A stretch of DNA of 64,000 nucleotides from an uncultured Chryseobacterium sp. (GTDB taxonomy: Bacteria > Bacteroidota > Bacteroidia > Flavobacteriales > Weeksellaceae): assembly GCF_936933875.1 (NCBI RefSeq), contig NZ_CAKZIK010000046.1, positions 28,596 through 92,595 of the forward strand. The letters run 5' to 3'. The notes below the pieces were generated by a model that was not told the DNA's origin, did no database searches, and saw nothing but the letters and a program-made list of their open reading frames with translations. Numbering within the stretch: the stretch's first letter is position 1; each line of letters begins with the position of its first letter. This document shows, one piece after another, positions 8,865 through 18,592 of the stretch. The translations under genes were made by a program, and so were the position numbers.

Positions 8865-11800
8865 ATGAAGAAACTAACAACAAGCGTTTTAGCTGTAGTT
8901 CTTTCTGCATCATTTACAATGGTAGATGCACAGACTGATACAACTAAAACAACTGATATCGAGGGTGTTGTAGTGACAGCTCTTGGTATTAAAAGGGAAG
9001 AAAAATCGCTTCCTTATGCTACACAAACTGTTAAAGCTGCAGAGCTTAACGTAACGCAGAATGTGGATGTTAAAAATGCAATCGTTGGTAAGGTTGCGGG
9101 TGTTCAGCTTAACGGACAAGCTGGATCAAAACTTGGTGAAACTGGTAAACTTCGTTTAAGAGGTGCGGTTTCTATGCTATCTGATGCAGATCCAATTTAT
9201 GTATTGGATGGAGTTATCGTTGATCCCAATACGATTGATATGGATAACTTAGAGTCTGTTAACGTTTTGAAAGGGCCAAACGCAACTGCACTTTATGGGC
9301 AAAGAGCTCAATATGGTGTTGTTGTAATGACGCTTAAAAAAGGTGCAAGAAACAGACTAAATGTGGAATTGAACTCTTCAACAAACGTAGATGTTGTTGC
9401 AAGAACAATGAAATATCAAAATGAATATGGACAAGGTTATGATGGAGAGGATTCATTCGGAACTTTCCATTTCAATCCGGTAAGACATCCTGCAGAATGG
9501 GCTGCATTAGAAGGTATGACTTATAAGAGAGGTCAAAATTACCTTGCTGACGAATCTTGGGGTGCTAAATTTGATGGTAGAGATTATTTGCCTTGGTATG
9601 CATTCTGGAAAGACAGTCCATATTTCGGACAGACAGCTAAATGGGTTGCGCAACCCAATAACGTAAAAGATTTCTACGATAACGCATTCACATTTAAGAA
9701 TTCAATCTCTGTATCTGGCGGAACTGACGCTTTCACAGGTAGAGTATCTTTCACTAACTTGCTTCAAAATGGTATTACTCCGTATACTGAACTAAGAAGA
9801 AATTATTTCAACTCTACTGCAAACTACAAATTTAATGACAAATTAAATGTAGAAGCAGTACTGAACTTTTCTCAGGGCAGAACAACCGGAGATTTTGATG
9901 ATGGTTATTCTAACCAGACTTCCGGATCTTTCAACCAATGGTTTGGTAGAGATTTGGATATCAACAAAATGAAGGAGCTTAAAGATCTTGAAACACCTAG
10001 AGGATATCATGCATCTTGGAACTGGTGGGGACCAGATTATTACAGAATTGATGGGCCAAGTGCTTACAGAACAAAACCTGGATTCTGGTATAATCCATTT
10101 ACATATATGGAGAGATACAGACCTTATGTGGATAGAAAAACCATTATGTTCTCCGTTGCACCATCTTACAAAATTACTGATGACTTAACGGCTAGAGTTT
10201 CTTATTCAAGAGTAAACAATATCTCTAACAGCAGATATTTCATGCCTTATTCACTTACAAAAAGTGCAAGTGGAACAGAAGGAGGGTACATGGACTTCTT
10301 GAACGGTTTTGGTTTAACTGATTCTGATTATACTGAAGATCAATATGAAGGTAGATTAAGCTACTCTAACAAGTTTGGTAAAATTGACCTTAATACTTTT
10401 GTAGGAGGAAATATTACAAACCAGTCTTGGACTGGTACAACTGAAAACATGGATGTTTTTGGAAAACTTCAGTGGTTGCTTACTCCTGATGTTTGGGATT
10501 TCAAGAATGCTAATATTGCTCCGGTTCCAGATCCATGGGATTATGGTAAAACTTACAAATCGTTATTTGGTAACGTTTCTGTTGGTTATGATGATACTTT
10601 CTATATTGATGCTTCTGCCAGAAATGACGTTAACTCAGCTTATTTGAACGGTAATAACTCTTTCTTTACTTACTCTTTGGGAGCGAGTGTTTTGCTACAC
10701 AATCTTTGGGCTAAAAACGATTATATCACTTACTTCAAGTTAAGAGCAGGTATTGCACAGATTGCGAGTGATATTAATGCAAGAGCTACTAATCCTGAGT
10801 ATTTCTTCTATGACAAGCCTTTGGCAATGGGTACAAGATCATATCAAATGGCATTACAGCCAACAAGATATATTGATCCTACTTTGAAGCCAGCGATTAA
10901 CGAAAACCTTGAATTTGGAGCTGATATTAAGTTCCTTAAAAACAGAGTTACTTTAGGAGCTACTTATTATGATGAGAAGAGAAATGATGAGCCACTTCCG
11001 GTAACATTGCCTTCTTCTTCAGGAGCACTAAGTATTTTCTTAAATTCTGGGGATGCTAGAAGAAAAGGTATCGAATTGAACCTTTCTGGTGATGTTATCA
11101 GAAATTCAAATGGATTTAACTGGACTACATCTGCAAACTTTGCGATGAACAAATCTACTATTGAAAAAGTAGCTGAAGGACTTAATGCAATCAACTATGG
11201 TTTGTCACCTGCATTCGGTTATGTATCTGTCCTTCAAATGGTAGGTGAAGAATGGGGTCAGTTAGTTGGTAACGGTTTCGCAAGAGATGAGAACGGTAAT
11301 AAAGTTCTTAATGCTGATGGCTTGTATGTAATTGAAGGTAACAAAAACTTTGGAAGTATCCTTCCTAAATTTACAGGTGGTTGGTACAACTCATTTGGTT
11401 ACAAAGGTGTTACATTAGCAGCAAGTATTGATTTCCAAAAAGGAGGAAAATGGTTCTCTTTATCAGAACAATGGGGTAACTCAGGTGGTTTGTTAGCACC
11501 TACAGCTGCAATTAACGAGAATGGACACAGTGTAAGAGATGCAGTAGCTGATGGTGGGGGTGTACGTGTAACTGGTGTAGATGAAGCTGGTAACCCAGTT
11601 GATACATACATCGAAGCTTACGATTACTTTACACAGTTCCACGGTAACAGATTAGCTGAGCAATATATCCACGATGGCAGCTACATTAAGTTACGTGAAG
11701 TAGGATTATCTTATACTTTCCCTAAATCTTTGTTTGCAAACACTACAGTACAGGGAATTACAGTTGGTTTAACAGCAAGAAACCCTTGGTTAATTTGGGT

Positions 11801-11915
11801 ATCTAAAGATAACTACCACAGACAAGATCCTTCAGAGATGTCTCAAGTTTATGGTGAAGACGGACAGTTGCCATCTACAAAAGGATATGGTGTAAATGTT
11901 AAAATTAATTTTTAA
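8865..11915 (+). CDS. SusC/RagA family TonB-linked outer membrane protein
   Basis: A 1016-residue TonB-dependent outer-membrane channel. Signal peptide 1-22 is cleaved before Q23. A plug domain follows, with A-L-G-I-K-R-E-E-K-S-L-P-Y and the SusC signature D-P-I-Y-V-L-D-G-V, then L-K-G-P-N-A-T-A-L-Y-G, and a beta-barrel ending in an aromatic residue (V-K-I-N-F). The CarboxypepD_reg-like N-terminal extension common in SusC proteins is absent. The partner SusD-like lipoprotein gene begins 19 bases downstream, so the two form the usual bucket-and-lid importer. No glycan-degrading enzyme genes are adjacent, so the cargo may be peptides or another nutrient rather than a polysaccharide. Confidence 0.93.
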   Translation: MKKLTTSVLAVVLSASFTMVDAQTDTTKTTDIEGVVVTALGIKREEKSLPYATQTVKAAELNVTQNVDVKNAIVGKVAGVQLNGQAGSKLGETGKLRLRGAVSMLSDADPIYVLDGVIVDPNTIDMDNLESVNVLKGPNATALYGQRAQYGVVVMTLKKGARNRLNVELNSSTNVDVVARTMKYQNEYGQGYDGEDSFGTFHFNPVRHPAEWAALEGMTYKRGQNYLADESWGAKFDGRDYLPWYAFWKDSPYFGQTAKWVAQPNNVKDFYDNAFTFKNSISVSGGTDAFTGRVSFTNLLQNGITPYTELRRNYFNSTANYKFNDKLNVEAVLNFSQGRTTGDFDDGYSNQTSGSFNQWFGRDLDINKMKELKDLETPRGYHASWNWWGPDYYRIDGPSAYRTKPGFWYNPFTYMERYRPYVDRKTIMFSVAPSYKITDDLTARVSYSRVNNISNSRYFMPYSLTKSASGTEGGYMDFLNGFGLTDSDYTEDQYEGRLSYSNKFGKIDLNTFVGGNITNQSWTGTTENMDVFGKLQWLLTPDVWDFKNANIAPVPDPWDYGKTYKSLFGNVSVGYDDTFYIDASARNDVNSAYLNGNNSFFTYSLGASVLLHNLWAKNDYITYFKLRAGIAQIASDINARATNPEYFFYDKPLAMGTRSYQMALQPTRYIDPTLKPAINENLEFGADIKFLKNRVTLGATYYDEKRNDEPLPVTLPSSSGALSIFLNSGDARRKGIELNLSGDVIRNSNGFNWTTSANFAMNKSTIEKVAEGLNAINYGLSPAFGYVSVLQMVGEEWGQLVGNGFARDENGNKVLNADGLYVIEGNKNFGSILPKFTGGWYNSFGYKGVTLAASIDFQKGGKWFSLSEQWGNSGGLLAPTAAINENGHSVRDAVADGGGVRVTGVDEAGNPVDTYIEAYDYFTQFHGNRLAEQYIHDGSYIKLREVGLSYTFPKSLFANTTVQGITVGLTARNPWLIWVSKDNYHRQDPSEMSQVYGEDGQLPSTKGYGVNVKINF

Positions 11916-11933
11916 TAATATTAAATAATTACA

Positions 11934-13433
11934 ATGAGAAAATTAAAAATTGTAGTACTATCCCTTTTCGTTTTAGGCTCATTAGGGTCTTGTAGAGATG
12001 AAAACTTCGGGGATTTAAATAAAGATAAGTACGGTGCGTATGACGCAAGTTACTCTGCATTGATGTCTGGATCAATGATGAGTTTTGCGCAAAACGGGGG
12101 AAATTCTTACTTGATGAACCCACAATTGTATGTTCAGTATCAAGCACAGTCTGTATATACTACTCAACAAATCTATGGTTTTGAGCGTGGAGCTTGGGGT
12201 AGATATTATGCTAACCAAATTGTTAACTTAGATAAAATAATAGCAGATTATTCTAATAACCCAACGCCTGCAATGTTAACTCAAGGGGCAGCGGAGAATA
12301 TGATTGGTGTTTCTAAGATTTTCAAGTCTATTATCTATAAGAGAATTACAGATACGTATGGAGATATTCCATATTCTGAAGCTGCTAAAATTGGTGAAGG
12401 TCTTCGTACTCCGAAGTATGATACACAGGAAGCTGTATACAAAGGAATCATTAAAGATCTTCAGGAAGGTAGAAACATGCTGAACACTGCTAAAACTGCT
12501 GTTCAGGGAGATATCCTTTATCAAGGATCTACAGCAAACTGGAAAAGATTGGCGAACTCTGTATTGTTGCAAACAGCTTTGCAGTTAAGCAAGAAATATC
12601 CAGGTGCTTCAGGTTTTGCTGCTCAAACTTTTAATGAGGCACTGTCTAACTCGGGAGGTGTAATTGAAACTACTGCACAGGAAGCTTACTGGACGTTCTC
12701 TTCTGCTAGTTTAGTTGCTAATCCACTAAATACTTTTAGAGCGGCAGACTACTATCTTTCAAGAGAGTTTACTGAATCTTTAAAAGGTGCTGCTAATACA
12801 TTTAACAGAACTTCAAACCATACTTTAGATAAAAGATTAAGCGTATTTAGTACTGGTGGTAATACAGGAACTGGTTTGGCTTATGGATACACAGTGGATG
12901 ATTTAACTGCAGCTGGTTTGGATAACTCTGCAAATGCTGCACAACAATCAACTAAATTCAAAGGTGCTGATGCTCCAATGGCTTTAATGACTGCTGGTTA
13001 TACTTACCTTAACAGAGCAGAAGCTGCTCAATTGGGTTGGACTGCTGAAAGTGCTACTGCAATGCTAACTTTAGGAATTACAAGAAGTTACCAAACACTT
13101 GATGCTAAATACGGATCCGCAATTGCTGCTGATGCTGTTGCTTACGCTGCTGCTAGAGTTGTGGATTATGCTGCTGCTCCTGCTAAAGTAATTGCTGAAG
13201 AGAAATGGGTTGCATTGTTCAACCAAGGATTTGATTCTTGGTCCGAATGGAGAAGAACAGGATACCCTACTTTATTGCCTGCTCACAGTGCAATCAATGG
13301 AGGTAAAATCCCAACAAGAATGCCTTATCCTCTTGAAGAAGCAAATTATAACGCAACAAATTATAATGAAGCTGTATCAAGATTATCACCTGCAGAAGAT
13401 AAAAACACTTCTAAATTCTGGTGGGAACTATAA
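11934..13433 (+). CDS. SusD/RagB family nutrient-binding outer membrane lipoprotein
   Basis: Surface lipoprotein expected to act as the lid on the adjacent SusC channel. The 499-residue product has a lipobox L-G-S-C with lipidated C20, followed by an acidic D-E-N-F-G-D-L sorting-type stretch. The body is alpha-helical with the F-K-S-I-I-Y-K-R-I-T-D-T-Y-G-D-I-P-Y-S-E-A segment typical of the SusD-like group, and an E-K-W-V-A-L-F-N-Q-G-F-D-S-W-S-E-W-R-R-T-G-Y block near the C-terminus. It is co-transcribed with susC and followed by a strong terminator. Confidence 0.92.
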   Translation: MRKLKIVVLSLFVLGSLGSCRDENFGDLNKDKYGAYDASYSALMSGSMMSFAQNGGNSYLMNPQLYVQYQAQSVYTTQQIYGFERGAWGRYYANQIVNLDKIIADYSNNPTPAMLTQGAAENMIGVSKIFKSIIYKRITDTYGDIPYSEAAKIGEGLRTPKYDTQEAVYKGIIKDLQEGRNMLNTAKTAVQGDILYQGSTANWKRLANSVLLQTALQLSKKYPGASGFAAQTFNEALSNSGGVIETTAQEAYWTFSSASLVANPLNTFRAADYYLSREFTESLKGAANTFNRTSNHTLDKRLSVFSTGGNTGTGLAYGYTVDDLTAAGLDNSANAAQQSTKFKGADAPMALMTAGYTYLNRAEAAQLGWTAESATAMLTLGITRSYQTLDAKYGSAIAADAVAYAAARVVDYAAAPAKVIAEEKWVALFNQGFDSWSEWRRTGYPTLLPAHSAINGGKIPTRMPYPLEEANYNATNYNEAVSRLSPAEDKNTSKFWWEL

Positions 13434-13456
13434 TATCTTTTCATTAAGATAAACTC

Positions 13457-13485
13457 AAACCGCTCTTCGGAGCGGTTTTTTTATT
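13457..13485 (+). terminator. Terminator of the susC/susD operon
   Basis: Nine-bp stem AAACCGCTC/GAGCGGTTT closed by a cUUCGg-type tetraloop (13457-13478), then seven Ts. Confidence 0.92.
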
Positions 13486-13489
13486 TCCG

Positions 13490-13497
13490 TATATTTG
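13490..13497 (+). promoter_or_regulatory. -7 box of argS
   Basis: TATATTTG is an exact TAnnTTTG match immediately after the operon terminator. It overlaps the first possible start codon of the argS frame (13495), supporting ATG 13516 instead. Confidence 0.6.
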
Positions 13498-13515
13498 CAC
13501 TTCAATTTTTTCTAT

Positions 13516-15279
13516 ATGAATATTAAAGACCTGATTCAAAATAAAATTTCGGAAATCATCCGAAGCACTTATCAACTTAATGATGTTACTCTTGAAGTTC
13601 AGCAAAATAAAACAGAGTTTGAAGGTGATTTTACAGTGGTTACTTTTCCTTTGGTTAAACTGGCGAAGAAAAGTCCGGATATTATAGCAAACGAATTAGG
13701 TACTTCATTGACAGTACAGTCTGATTTTGTTGAAAGCTTTAATGTGGTGAAAGGTTTTCTTAATCTTAAAATTAAAGACAGTTTTTTTGTTGATAATTTC
13801 AATACAATTAAAAATGGTTTAGAACAGATTGAGAATAAAGATCAAACCGTAATGGTAGAATATTCTTCACCAAATACCAACAAACCTTTGCATCTAGGTC
13901 ATATTAGAAATAACCTTTTAGGTTTTTCCGTTGCCCAAATTCTGGCGGAAGACGGTTATAATGTTATCAAGACACAGATTATTAATGACAGAGGAATTCA
14001 TATCTGTAAATCGATGTTGGCGTGGGAAAAATCGGGGAAGAATGAAACTCCGGAATCCACTCATCTGAAAGGTGATAAACTTGTTGGAAACTATTATGTT
14101 GAATTTGATAAGACATACAAGGAAGAAATTAACGAGCTCAAGAACAACGGAATAGATGAAGAACAGGCAAAGAAAAAGGCGCCTTCCATTCTTGAGGCTC
14201 AAAAAATGCTGTTGGATTGGGAGAAAGGAGATGAACATGTACGAAGCCTCTGGCAAATGATGAATTCCTGGGTTTATGCAGGGTTTGATGAAACGTATAA
14301 AAGATTAGGAGTAGATTTTGATCAAAAGCAATACGAAAGTAATACGTATTTACTTGGTAAAGATTTAATTCAGGAAGGGCTTCTAAAAGGAGTTTTATAC
14401 CGAAAAGACGATGGTTCTGTTTGGTGTGATTTAACGGATGAAGGTTTGGATCAAAAACTTTTGCTGCGTTCTGATGGAACTTCCGTTTACATGACGCAGG
14501 ATTTGGGAACTGCGGTGCAGCGTTTTAAAGACAATAATATTCAGAAACTAATTTATACAGTAGGAAACGAGCAGGATTATCACTTCGATGTTTTGTTTAA
14601 AATCCTAAAGAAATTAGGCTACGAATGGGCAGATCAGCTATATCACCTTTCTTACGGTATGGTTGAACTTCCGGAAGGTAAAATGAAGTCGCGTGAAGGA
14701 ACGGTTGTAGATGCAGATGATTTAATGGAAGAAATGTATCAAACTGCTAAAGCGAAAGCACAGGAGTTAGGAAAGCTTGAAAATCTTTCAGATGAAGAAA
14801 AGGAAGCGTCATACGAAACTGTTGGTTTGGGAGCATTAAAATATTTTATGCTGAAAGTGGATCCAAAAAAGAAAATGCTTTTCAATCCTGCTGAAAGTAT
14901 TGATTTTAACGGAAATACAGGTCCTTTTATCCAATACACCTATGCTAGGATTCAATCACTGTTGAATAAAGCTCAGTTTAGCTCAAAAGAAAATTCTGTA
15001 AATTATCATCTCAACGAATTTGAAAAAGAGCTCATTATGCAGCTTTCCACCTATAAAGAAGTGGTGACAAAAGCCGCAGAAACTTTAAGCCCGGCTCAGG
15101 TTGCGAATTATGTTTATGATTTGGTAAAATCTTATAACTCGTTTTATCAGAACAATCCGATTATGAATCAGGATGATGAAAGTATTAAACAGTTCCGACT
15201 GGAATTATCAGATTTAACTGGTAAAACCATCAAAAAATCGCTTGGTTTGTTAGGGATTGGTACAGTTAACCGAATGTAA
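13516..15279 (+). CDS. argS: Arginyl-tRNA synthetase
   Basis: Charges tRNA-Arg with arginine. The 587-residue protein has the class I signature H-L-G-H at residues 126-129 (after N-K-P-L) and a KMSKS-equivalent K-M-K-S-R-E-G at about 389-395, plus the ArgS-specific N-terminal domain and C-terminal anticodon-binding helices. The start at 13516 is chosen because the -7 box covers the upstream alternative. A perfect hairpin terminator follows. Confidence 0.97.
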   Translation: MNIKDLIQNKISEIIRSTYQLNDVTLEVQQNKTEFEGDFTVVTFPLVKLAKKSPDIIANELGTSLTVQSDFVESFNVVKGFLNLKIKDSFFVDNFNTIKNGLEQIENKDQTVMVEYSSPNTNKPLHLGHIRNNLLGFSVAQILAEDGYNVIKTQIINDRGIHICKSMLAWEKSGKNETPESTHLKGDKLVGNYYVEFDKTYKEEINELKNNGIDEEQAKKKAPSILEAQKMLLDWEKGDEHVRSLWQMMNSWVYAGFDETYKRLGVDFDQKQYESNTYLLGKDLIQEGLLKGVLYRKDDGSVWCDLTDEGLDQKLLLRSDGTSVYMTQDLGTAVQRFKDNNIQKLIYTVGNEQDYHFDVLFKILKKLGYEWADQLYHLSYGMVELPEGKMKSREGTVVDADDLMEEMYQTAKAKAQELGKLENLSDEEKEASYETVGLGALKYFMLKVDPKKKMLFNPAESIDFNGNTGPFIQYTYARIQSLLNKAQFSSKENSVNYHLNEFEKELIMQLSTYKEVVTKAAETLSPAQVANYVYDLVKSYNSFYQNNPIMNQDDESIKQFRLELSDLTGKTIKKSLGLLGIGTVNRM

Positions 15280-15285
15280 AAAATT

Positions 15286-15316
15286 AAGTCTTCAGATTTC
15301 TGAAGACTTTTTTTGT
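15286..15316 (+). terminator. Terminator of argS
   Basis: Ten-bp perfect stem AAGTCTTCAG/CTGAAGACTT with loop ATTT, then a T-run. Confidence 0.92.
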
Positions 15317-15439
15317 TTACTATAGTGAATAAAATTAGGAAGCTATTATTGATTTGTATTTTATTTTTTATTTATAATTACTGTTTTTATTTATGATTAA
15401 TAATTGATAAAAAAAATGATAGTTTTGTTGATTATTTTG

Positions 15440-15447
15440 TAAATTTG
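15440..15447 (+). promoter_or_regulatory. -7 box of the response regulator gene
   Basis: TAAATTTG, an exact TAnnTTTG match 18 bases before ATG 15466. It overlaps the upstream alternative start at 15445, which is therefore unlikely. Confidence 0.55.
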
Positions 15448-15465
15448 CTGACAATTACAATATGT

Positions 15466-15915
15466 ATGAAAAATAATATATCCCTTATTTACCTGGTTGA
15501 TGATGATGAAGACGACAGGCTTTTCTTTTCTGATGCCTTTGCTGAAACCGATTATAGCCCGGAAATTGTTACGTACGACAGTGGTTTAAAGATGTTGGAG
15601 CAGCTGGAAGAAGAAACCATTTTGCCCGAGATTATTTTTGTTGACTTAAATATGCCACACATCAGCGGACTGGAATGTTTGAAAAGGCTTAAAGGCAACA
15701 AAAAATTCGAAAACATTTCTGTTGCTATTTATTCCACCTCAGATGCAGATAAAGATGTAGGAAGTAGCTATAAGCAGGGCGCAAACCTTTATATCAAAAA
15801 GCAGTCTTCATTTCAGGATATTGTAAAAACCATGAACATTGTTCTCACGATGAACTGGCAAGACCACAATTCAAAGCGTACGGAAGACAATTTCGTCCTC
15901 GAAGTCACAAAATAA
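15466..15915 (+). CDS. Stand-alone response regulator receiver protein
   Basis: A 149-residue single-domain receiver (REC) protein. The acidic pocket D-D-D at 12-14, the phospho-acceptor D60 in F-V-D-L-N-M-P, and the conserved lysine in Y-I-K-K-Q-S-S near the end are all present. There is no DNA-binding or other output domain, so it probably passes a signal by protein contact, as CheY-like or phytochrome-associated (Rcp1-type) regulators do. No kinase gene is adjacent. It is the last intact chromosomal gene before the integrated element. Confidence 0.88.
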   Translation: MKNNISLIYLVDDDEDDRLFFSDAFAETDYSPEIVTYDSGLKMLEQLEEETILPEIIFVDLNMPHISGLECLKRLKGNKKFENISVAIYSTSDADKDVGSSYKQGANLYIKKQSSFQDIVKTMNIVLTMNWQDHNSKRTEDNFVLEVTK

Positions 15916-15925
15916 AAACTTATTA

Positions 15926-15957
15926 ATAAAAAAAATCCTCTGAAATTTCAGAGGATT
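15926..15957 (-). terminator. Stranded terminator of tRNA-Gln
   Basis: Perfect 24-bp palindrome at 15934-15957 (half AATCCTCTGAAA) followed on the minus strand by an uninterrupted T-run. It lies about 10 bases downstream, in the tRNA direction, of the duplicated tRNA-Gln 3' end at 15966-15990. It fits the original terminator of the tRNA gene that now lies 20.6 kb away. It may also weakly stop the response regulator transcript. Confidence 0.8.
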
Positions 15958-15965
15958 AATTACTT

Positions 15966-15990
15966 ATGTAGACTCACAGGGATTCGAACC
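15966..15990. repeat. attL: 25-bp direct repeat of the tRNA-Gln 3' end
   Basis: Begins ATGTAGACTC and ends GATTCGAACC, identical over 25 bases to 36550-36574. It covers the 3' acceptor strand and part of the T-arm, but the sequence then diverges, so no tRNA is encoded here. Confidence 0.92.
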
Positions 15991-16096
15991 TTATCAATTA
16001 TAGAACATCATAAAATATATAATTTACTGTTAATCAATGTTTAGCATTTAAATAATATTTTGTGAAACTTAAATAATCTTATTGTGTATCATAAAA

Positions 16097-16124
16097 AATG
16101 GCTGTAAATTTGGCTGTAAATTTT
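16097..16124 (+). repeat. Left-end TGGCTGTA repeat pair, candidate integrase arm sites
   Basis: Two TGGCTGTAAA copies in tandem (the unit starts AATGGCTGTAAA). Nearly the same 26-bp block in the same orientation occurs near the right end at 36497-36522. Located just before the integrase ATG. Confidence 0.55.
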
Positions 16125-16129
16125 ATGGT

Positions 16130-17434
16130 ATGATTACAATTAGGAGAAAAATCAATATAGAATTAGAGAAGAGAAAAAAAGATGGTCAGATTATCGACGA
16201 TAATGTTCCGATTTTTTTTCGCTTGACTTATAATGCTAATAGAATCAATTTATTTACAGGATACCGAATTGATAGAAATCTATGGAATGAACAATTACTA
16301 GAAGTAAAGAAAGGGTCTATTAATAAAAATGGCATAAGTGCTGAAGAAATAAATACAAAAATACAAACTCTCCTATCAGACCTTCAAACCTTTTTCATCA
16401 AATGCCAAATTGAAGATAGAATTCCTGAACCATCAGAGTTAAAGAACTACTTCAACGATCTAAAAGATAAGGGAGAGAAAAGAAAAAGCAAGTTACTAAA
16501 TGCGGCAGAAGAAGAGAGCAAAACCTTTTTTGATGTTTATGACGAATTCACTTCTTACTCAGGAAAAATTAATAATTGGAGTGAAGACACCTTTAAGAAA
16601 TTTGCAGCCTTAAAAAATCACCTTACTGAATTTAACAAAGATTTGTCATTTGAAGATTTGGACTCCGATGGAATGACAAAGTTGATGTCGTACTTTTTTG
16701 GCACAATCAAATTAAATAATGTTACTACAAAAAAATATTTGAAGAACTTGAAATGGTTCTTAAGATTTGCTATTAAGCACGAATATGTGGACGGCTCCAT
16801 ATTCAAAGAATTTAATCCGAAACTAAAAACAGCAGAAAAACCAATCGTTTTTCTTTCTGAAGAAGAAATAAAAAAAATACGAGATTTAGAAATTCCAGAA
16901 ACCAAACAATATTTAGAAAGAGTACGAGATATTCTGCTATTCACTTGTTTTTGCGGATTAAGACATTCTGATGTTGCAAAGTTGAAAAAAAGTGATATCA
17001 AGAATGACAAAATACAAATTGTAACCAAGAAGACTACGGACAACCTCACAATCGAACTTAACAATATTGCGTTACACATACTTAAAAAGTATAACGATTA
17101 CGAACCGGAGAGTGATTTTGCACTTCCTGTTATTTCTAATCAGAAGTATAATGATTACTTAAAGGAATTGGGTGCTCTTGCAAAAATAAATGACCCTATT
17201 AGTCACACTTATTTTATTGGGAACAAACGGCATGACGATGTAAAACCAAAGTCGGAATGTTTTTCATCCCATTTGGGAAGGAGAACATTTATTTGTCTGT
17301 GCGTTGCAAAAGGAATTCCAATTCAGGTTATCATGAAATGGACTGGTCATTCAGATTATCAGTCTATGAAACCATATATCGATGTAGTAGATTCGACAAG
17401 AGAAGCGCAAATGCAAAAACTAAATATCCTATGA
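16130..17434 (+). CDS. int: Tyrosine-type site-specific integrase
   Basis: Recombines the element's att site with the tRNA-Gln 3' end. The 434-residue protein has an N-terminal arm-binding region (about 1-90), a SAM-like core-binding domain (about 125-225) and a catalytic domain with R278 (G-L-R-H-S-D), H381 and R384 (H-L-G-R-R), H407 (T-G-H-S) and the nucleophile Y416 (M-K-P-Y-I-D). All catalytic residues are intact, so it should be active. The frame also opens at 16082, but that start would translate through the TGGCTGTA repeats, so ATG 16130 is preferred. It overlaps the next gene by four bases. Confidence 0.93.
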   Translation: MITIRRKINIELEKRKKDGQIIDDNVPIFFRLTYNANRINLFTGYRIDRNLWNEQLLEVKKGSINKNGISAEEINTKIQTLLSDLQTFFIKCQIEDRIPEPSELKNYFNDLKDKGEKRKSKLLNAAEEESKTFFDVYDEFTSYSGKINNWSEDTFKKFAALKNHLTEFNKDLSFEDLDSDGMTKLMSYFFGTIKLNNVTTKKYLKNLKWFLRFAIKHEYVDGSIFKEFNPKLKTAEKPIVFLSEEEIKKIRDLEIPETKQYLERVRDILLFTCFCGLRHSDVAKLKKSDIKNDKIQIVTKKTTDNLTIELNNIALHILKKYNDYEPESDFALPVISNQKYNDYLKELGALAKINDPISHTYFIGNKRHDDVKPKSECFSSHLGRRTFICLCVAKGIPIQVIMKWTGHSDYQSMKPYIDVVDSTREAQMQKLNIL

Positions 17435-18384
17435 AAATAACAGAACATATTGATGAACTAATCGTAATGGAGAAGTTTCTCACAACATTAAACAACGAAA
17501 ACTTATCAAAAGAAATTATTGATTCGTGTATTGTTTTTACTGATTATAAAAACAAAATTGAATTTAGTGCTTTGTTTGAACACCAAAGACCCAATCTAAT
17601 TTACCGAGAATACAAAGCGAAATTATCAAACTTAAAAAACTTACTAACTGAAAAAGGATTTCTTTTTAAGTATCACCGTATTTCTTCGGTGATCTCGACT
17701 GAATGTTCAAAAGAAGAATCAATCTACAATTCACAATACAAAGTTTTAAGACAGATAAGTGACAAACGGCTCGAACTCAATGGGAGATTAGAATCGTGGT
17801 GTATGAGATACAGTGAAGAGTCCGAGCAAATGATTGAATTGAGAAAAGAATATGAAGAAATTAATAATGAATATAAAAAAGAGAGGGAATATTGCAATTC
17901 TTTGTATAATGATTGGGGGAGAAAGGAACGAAAATTAGATTATTTGTATGGTTTTCATCCTCAGAAAATGATTGAAAAAATTGAAGAAATTGAGTTTGCT
18001 TTTTCCTCATTAAGTGTTTTTGAAAAGTATCTTGATGAAGTATTCGTCAACGGAAGAGTTTTGGGAGTTCTATATGATTTGTTTGTTGGATTAGATCTTA
18101 TCGAGTTTGTAGAGTTCCTAGATTTTGTAAATCAAATGGCTGGAAAAGATCTCATGGCTGTACAAAAGAAGCGAAATACAGATAAGTTCATTGCATATGC
18201 TATTAATAGGGTTGCGATTGAATTTATTAAGCCAGCGAAAAAAGCAATTTGGAGAGATGAAATGGTAACTTACTTTGATATAAATGATTTCGAAAAGAAG
18301 ATTAATCCTTCTAGCAAAAACAAAGTACAATTACATAAAGAGATTGACGCAATTATTAATTCGGCAAAACATGAACTCCTTTAA
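17431..18384 (+). CDS. Unknown protein translationally coupled to the integrase
   Basis: A 317-residue protein I do not recognise. Its ATG overlaps the integrase TGA in an ATGA, so the two are probably translated together. The middle third (about residues 95-170) is rich in E, K and L with heptad-like spacing and is probably a coiled coil; there is no signal peptide or membrane segment. The position suggests an accessory role in integration, excision or element maintenance, but that is inference only. A terminator follows at 18502-18531. Confidence 0.7.
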   Translation: MKITEHIDELIVMEKFLTTLNNENLSKEIIDSCIVFTDYKNKIEFSALFEHQRPNLIYREYKAKLSNLKNLLTEKGFLFKYHRISSVISTECSKEESIYNSQYKVLRQISDKRLELNGRLESWCMRYSEESEQMIELRKEYEEINNEYKKEREYCNSLYNDWGRKERKLDYLYGFHPQKMIEKIEEIEFAFSSLSVFEKYLDEVFVNGRVLGVLYDLFVGLDLIEFVEFLDFVNQMAGKDLMAVQKKRNTDKFIAYAINRVAIEFIKPAKKAIWRDEMVTYFDINDFEKKINPSSKNKVQLHKEIDAIINSAKHELL

Positions 18385-18501
18385 ACATCATTAACTGTTT
18401 TTTTGAAAAAAAAATCAATTAATGAGTGCTTTTGAGCTCTTTTGAATTTCTATGAATCTATTAGTAGCATAAAATAAATATTTTTTAATGTAATAACCTG
18501 T

Positions 18502-18531
18502 AAATCAGTGCAAAAAATTGCGCTGATTTTT
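18502..18531 (+). terminator. Terminator after the integrase operon
   Basis: Twelve-bp stem with one G-T pair (18502-18513 with 18518-18529), AAAA loop, then Ts. It separates the integrase unit from the replication genes. Confidence 0.8.
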
Positions 18532-18592
18532 CATTTTGAATTTTGCTGAACTTGGGAATCGTTGAAATTTTGTGGTATCAAATTTATTAAAA

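Noticed and set aside
8865..13433. Polysaccharide utilization locus
   Set aside because: A SusC/SusD pair is present, but there are no glycoside hydrolases, sulfatases or dedicated regulators next to it.
15966..15990. A second tRNA gene at the left repeat
   Set aside because: Only the 3' acceptor strand and part of the T-arm are present; the sequence then diverges and no anticodon arm can form.
17257..17430. Longer N-terminus of the gene after the integrase
   Set aside because: It would overlap the catalytic end of the integrase in another frame; the ATGA junction at 17431 is the better start.
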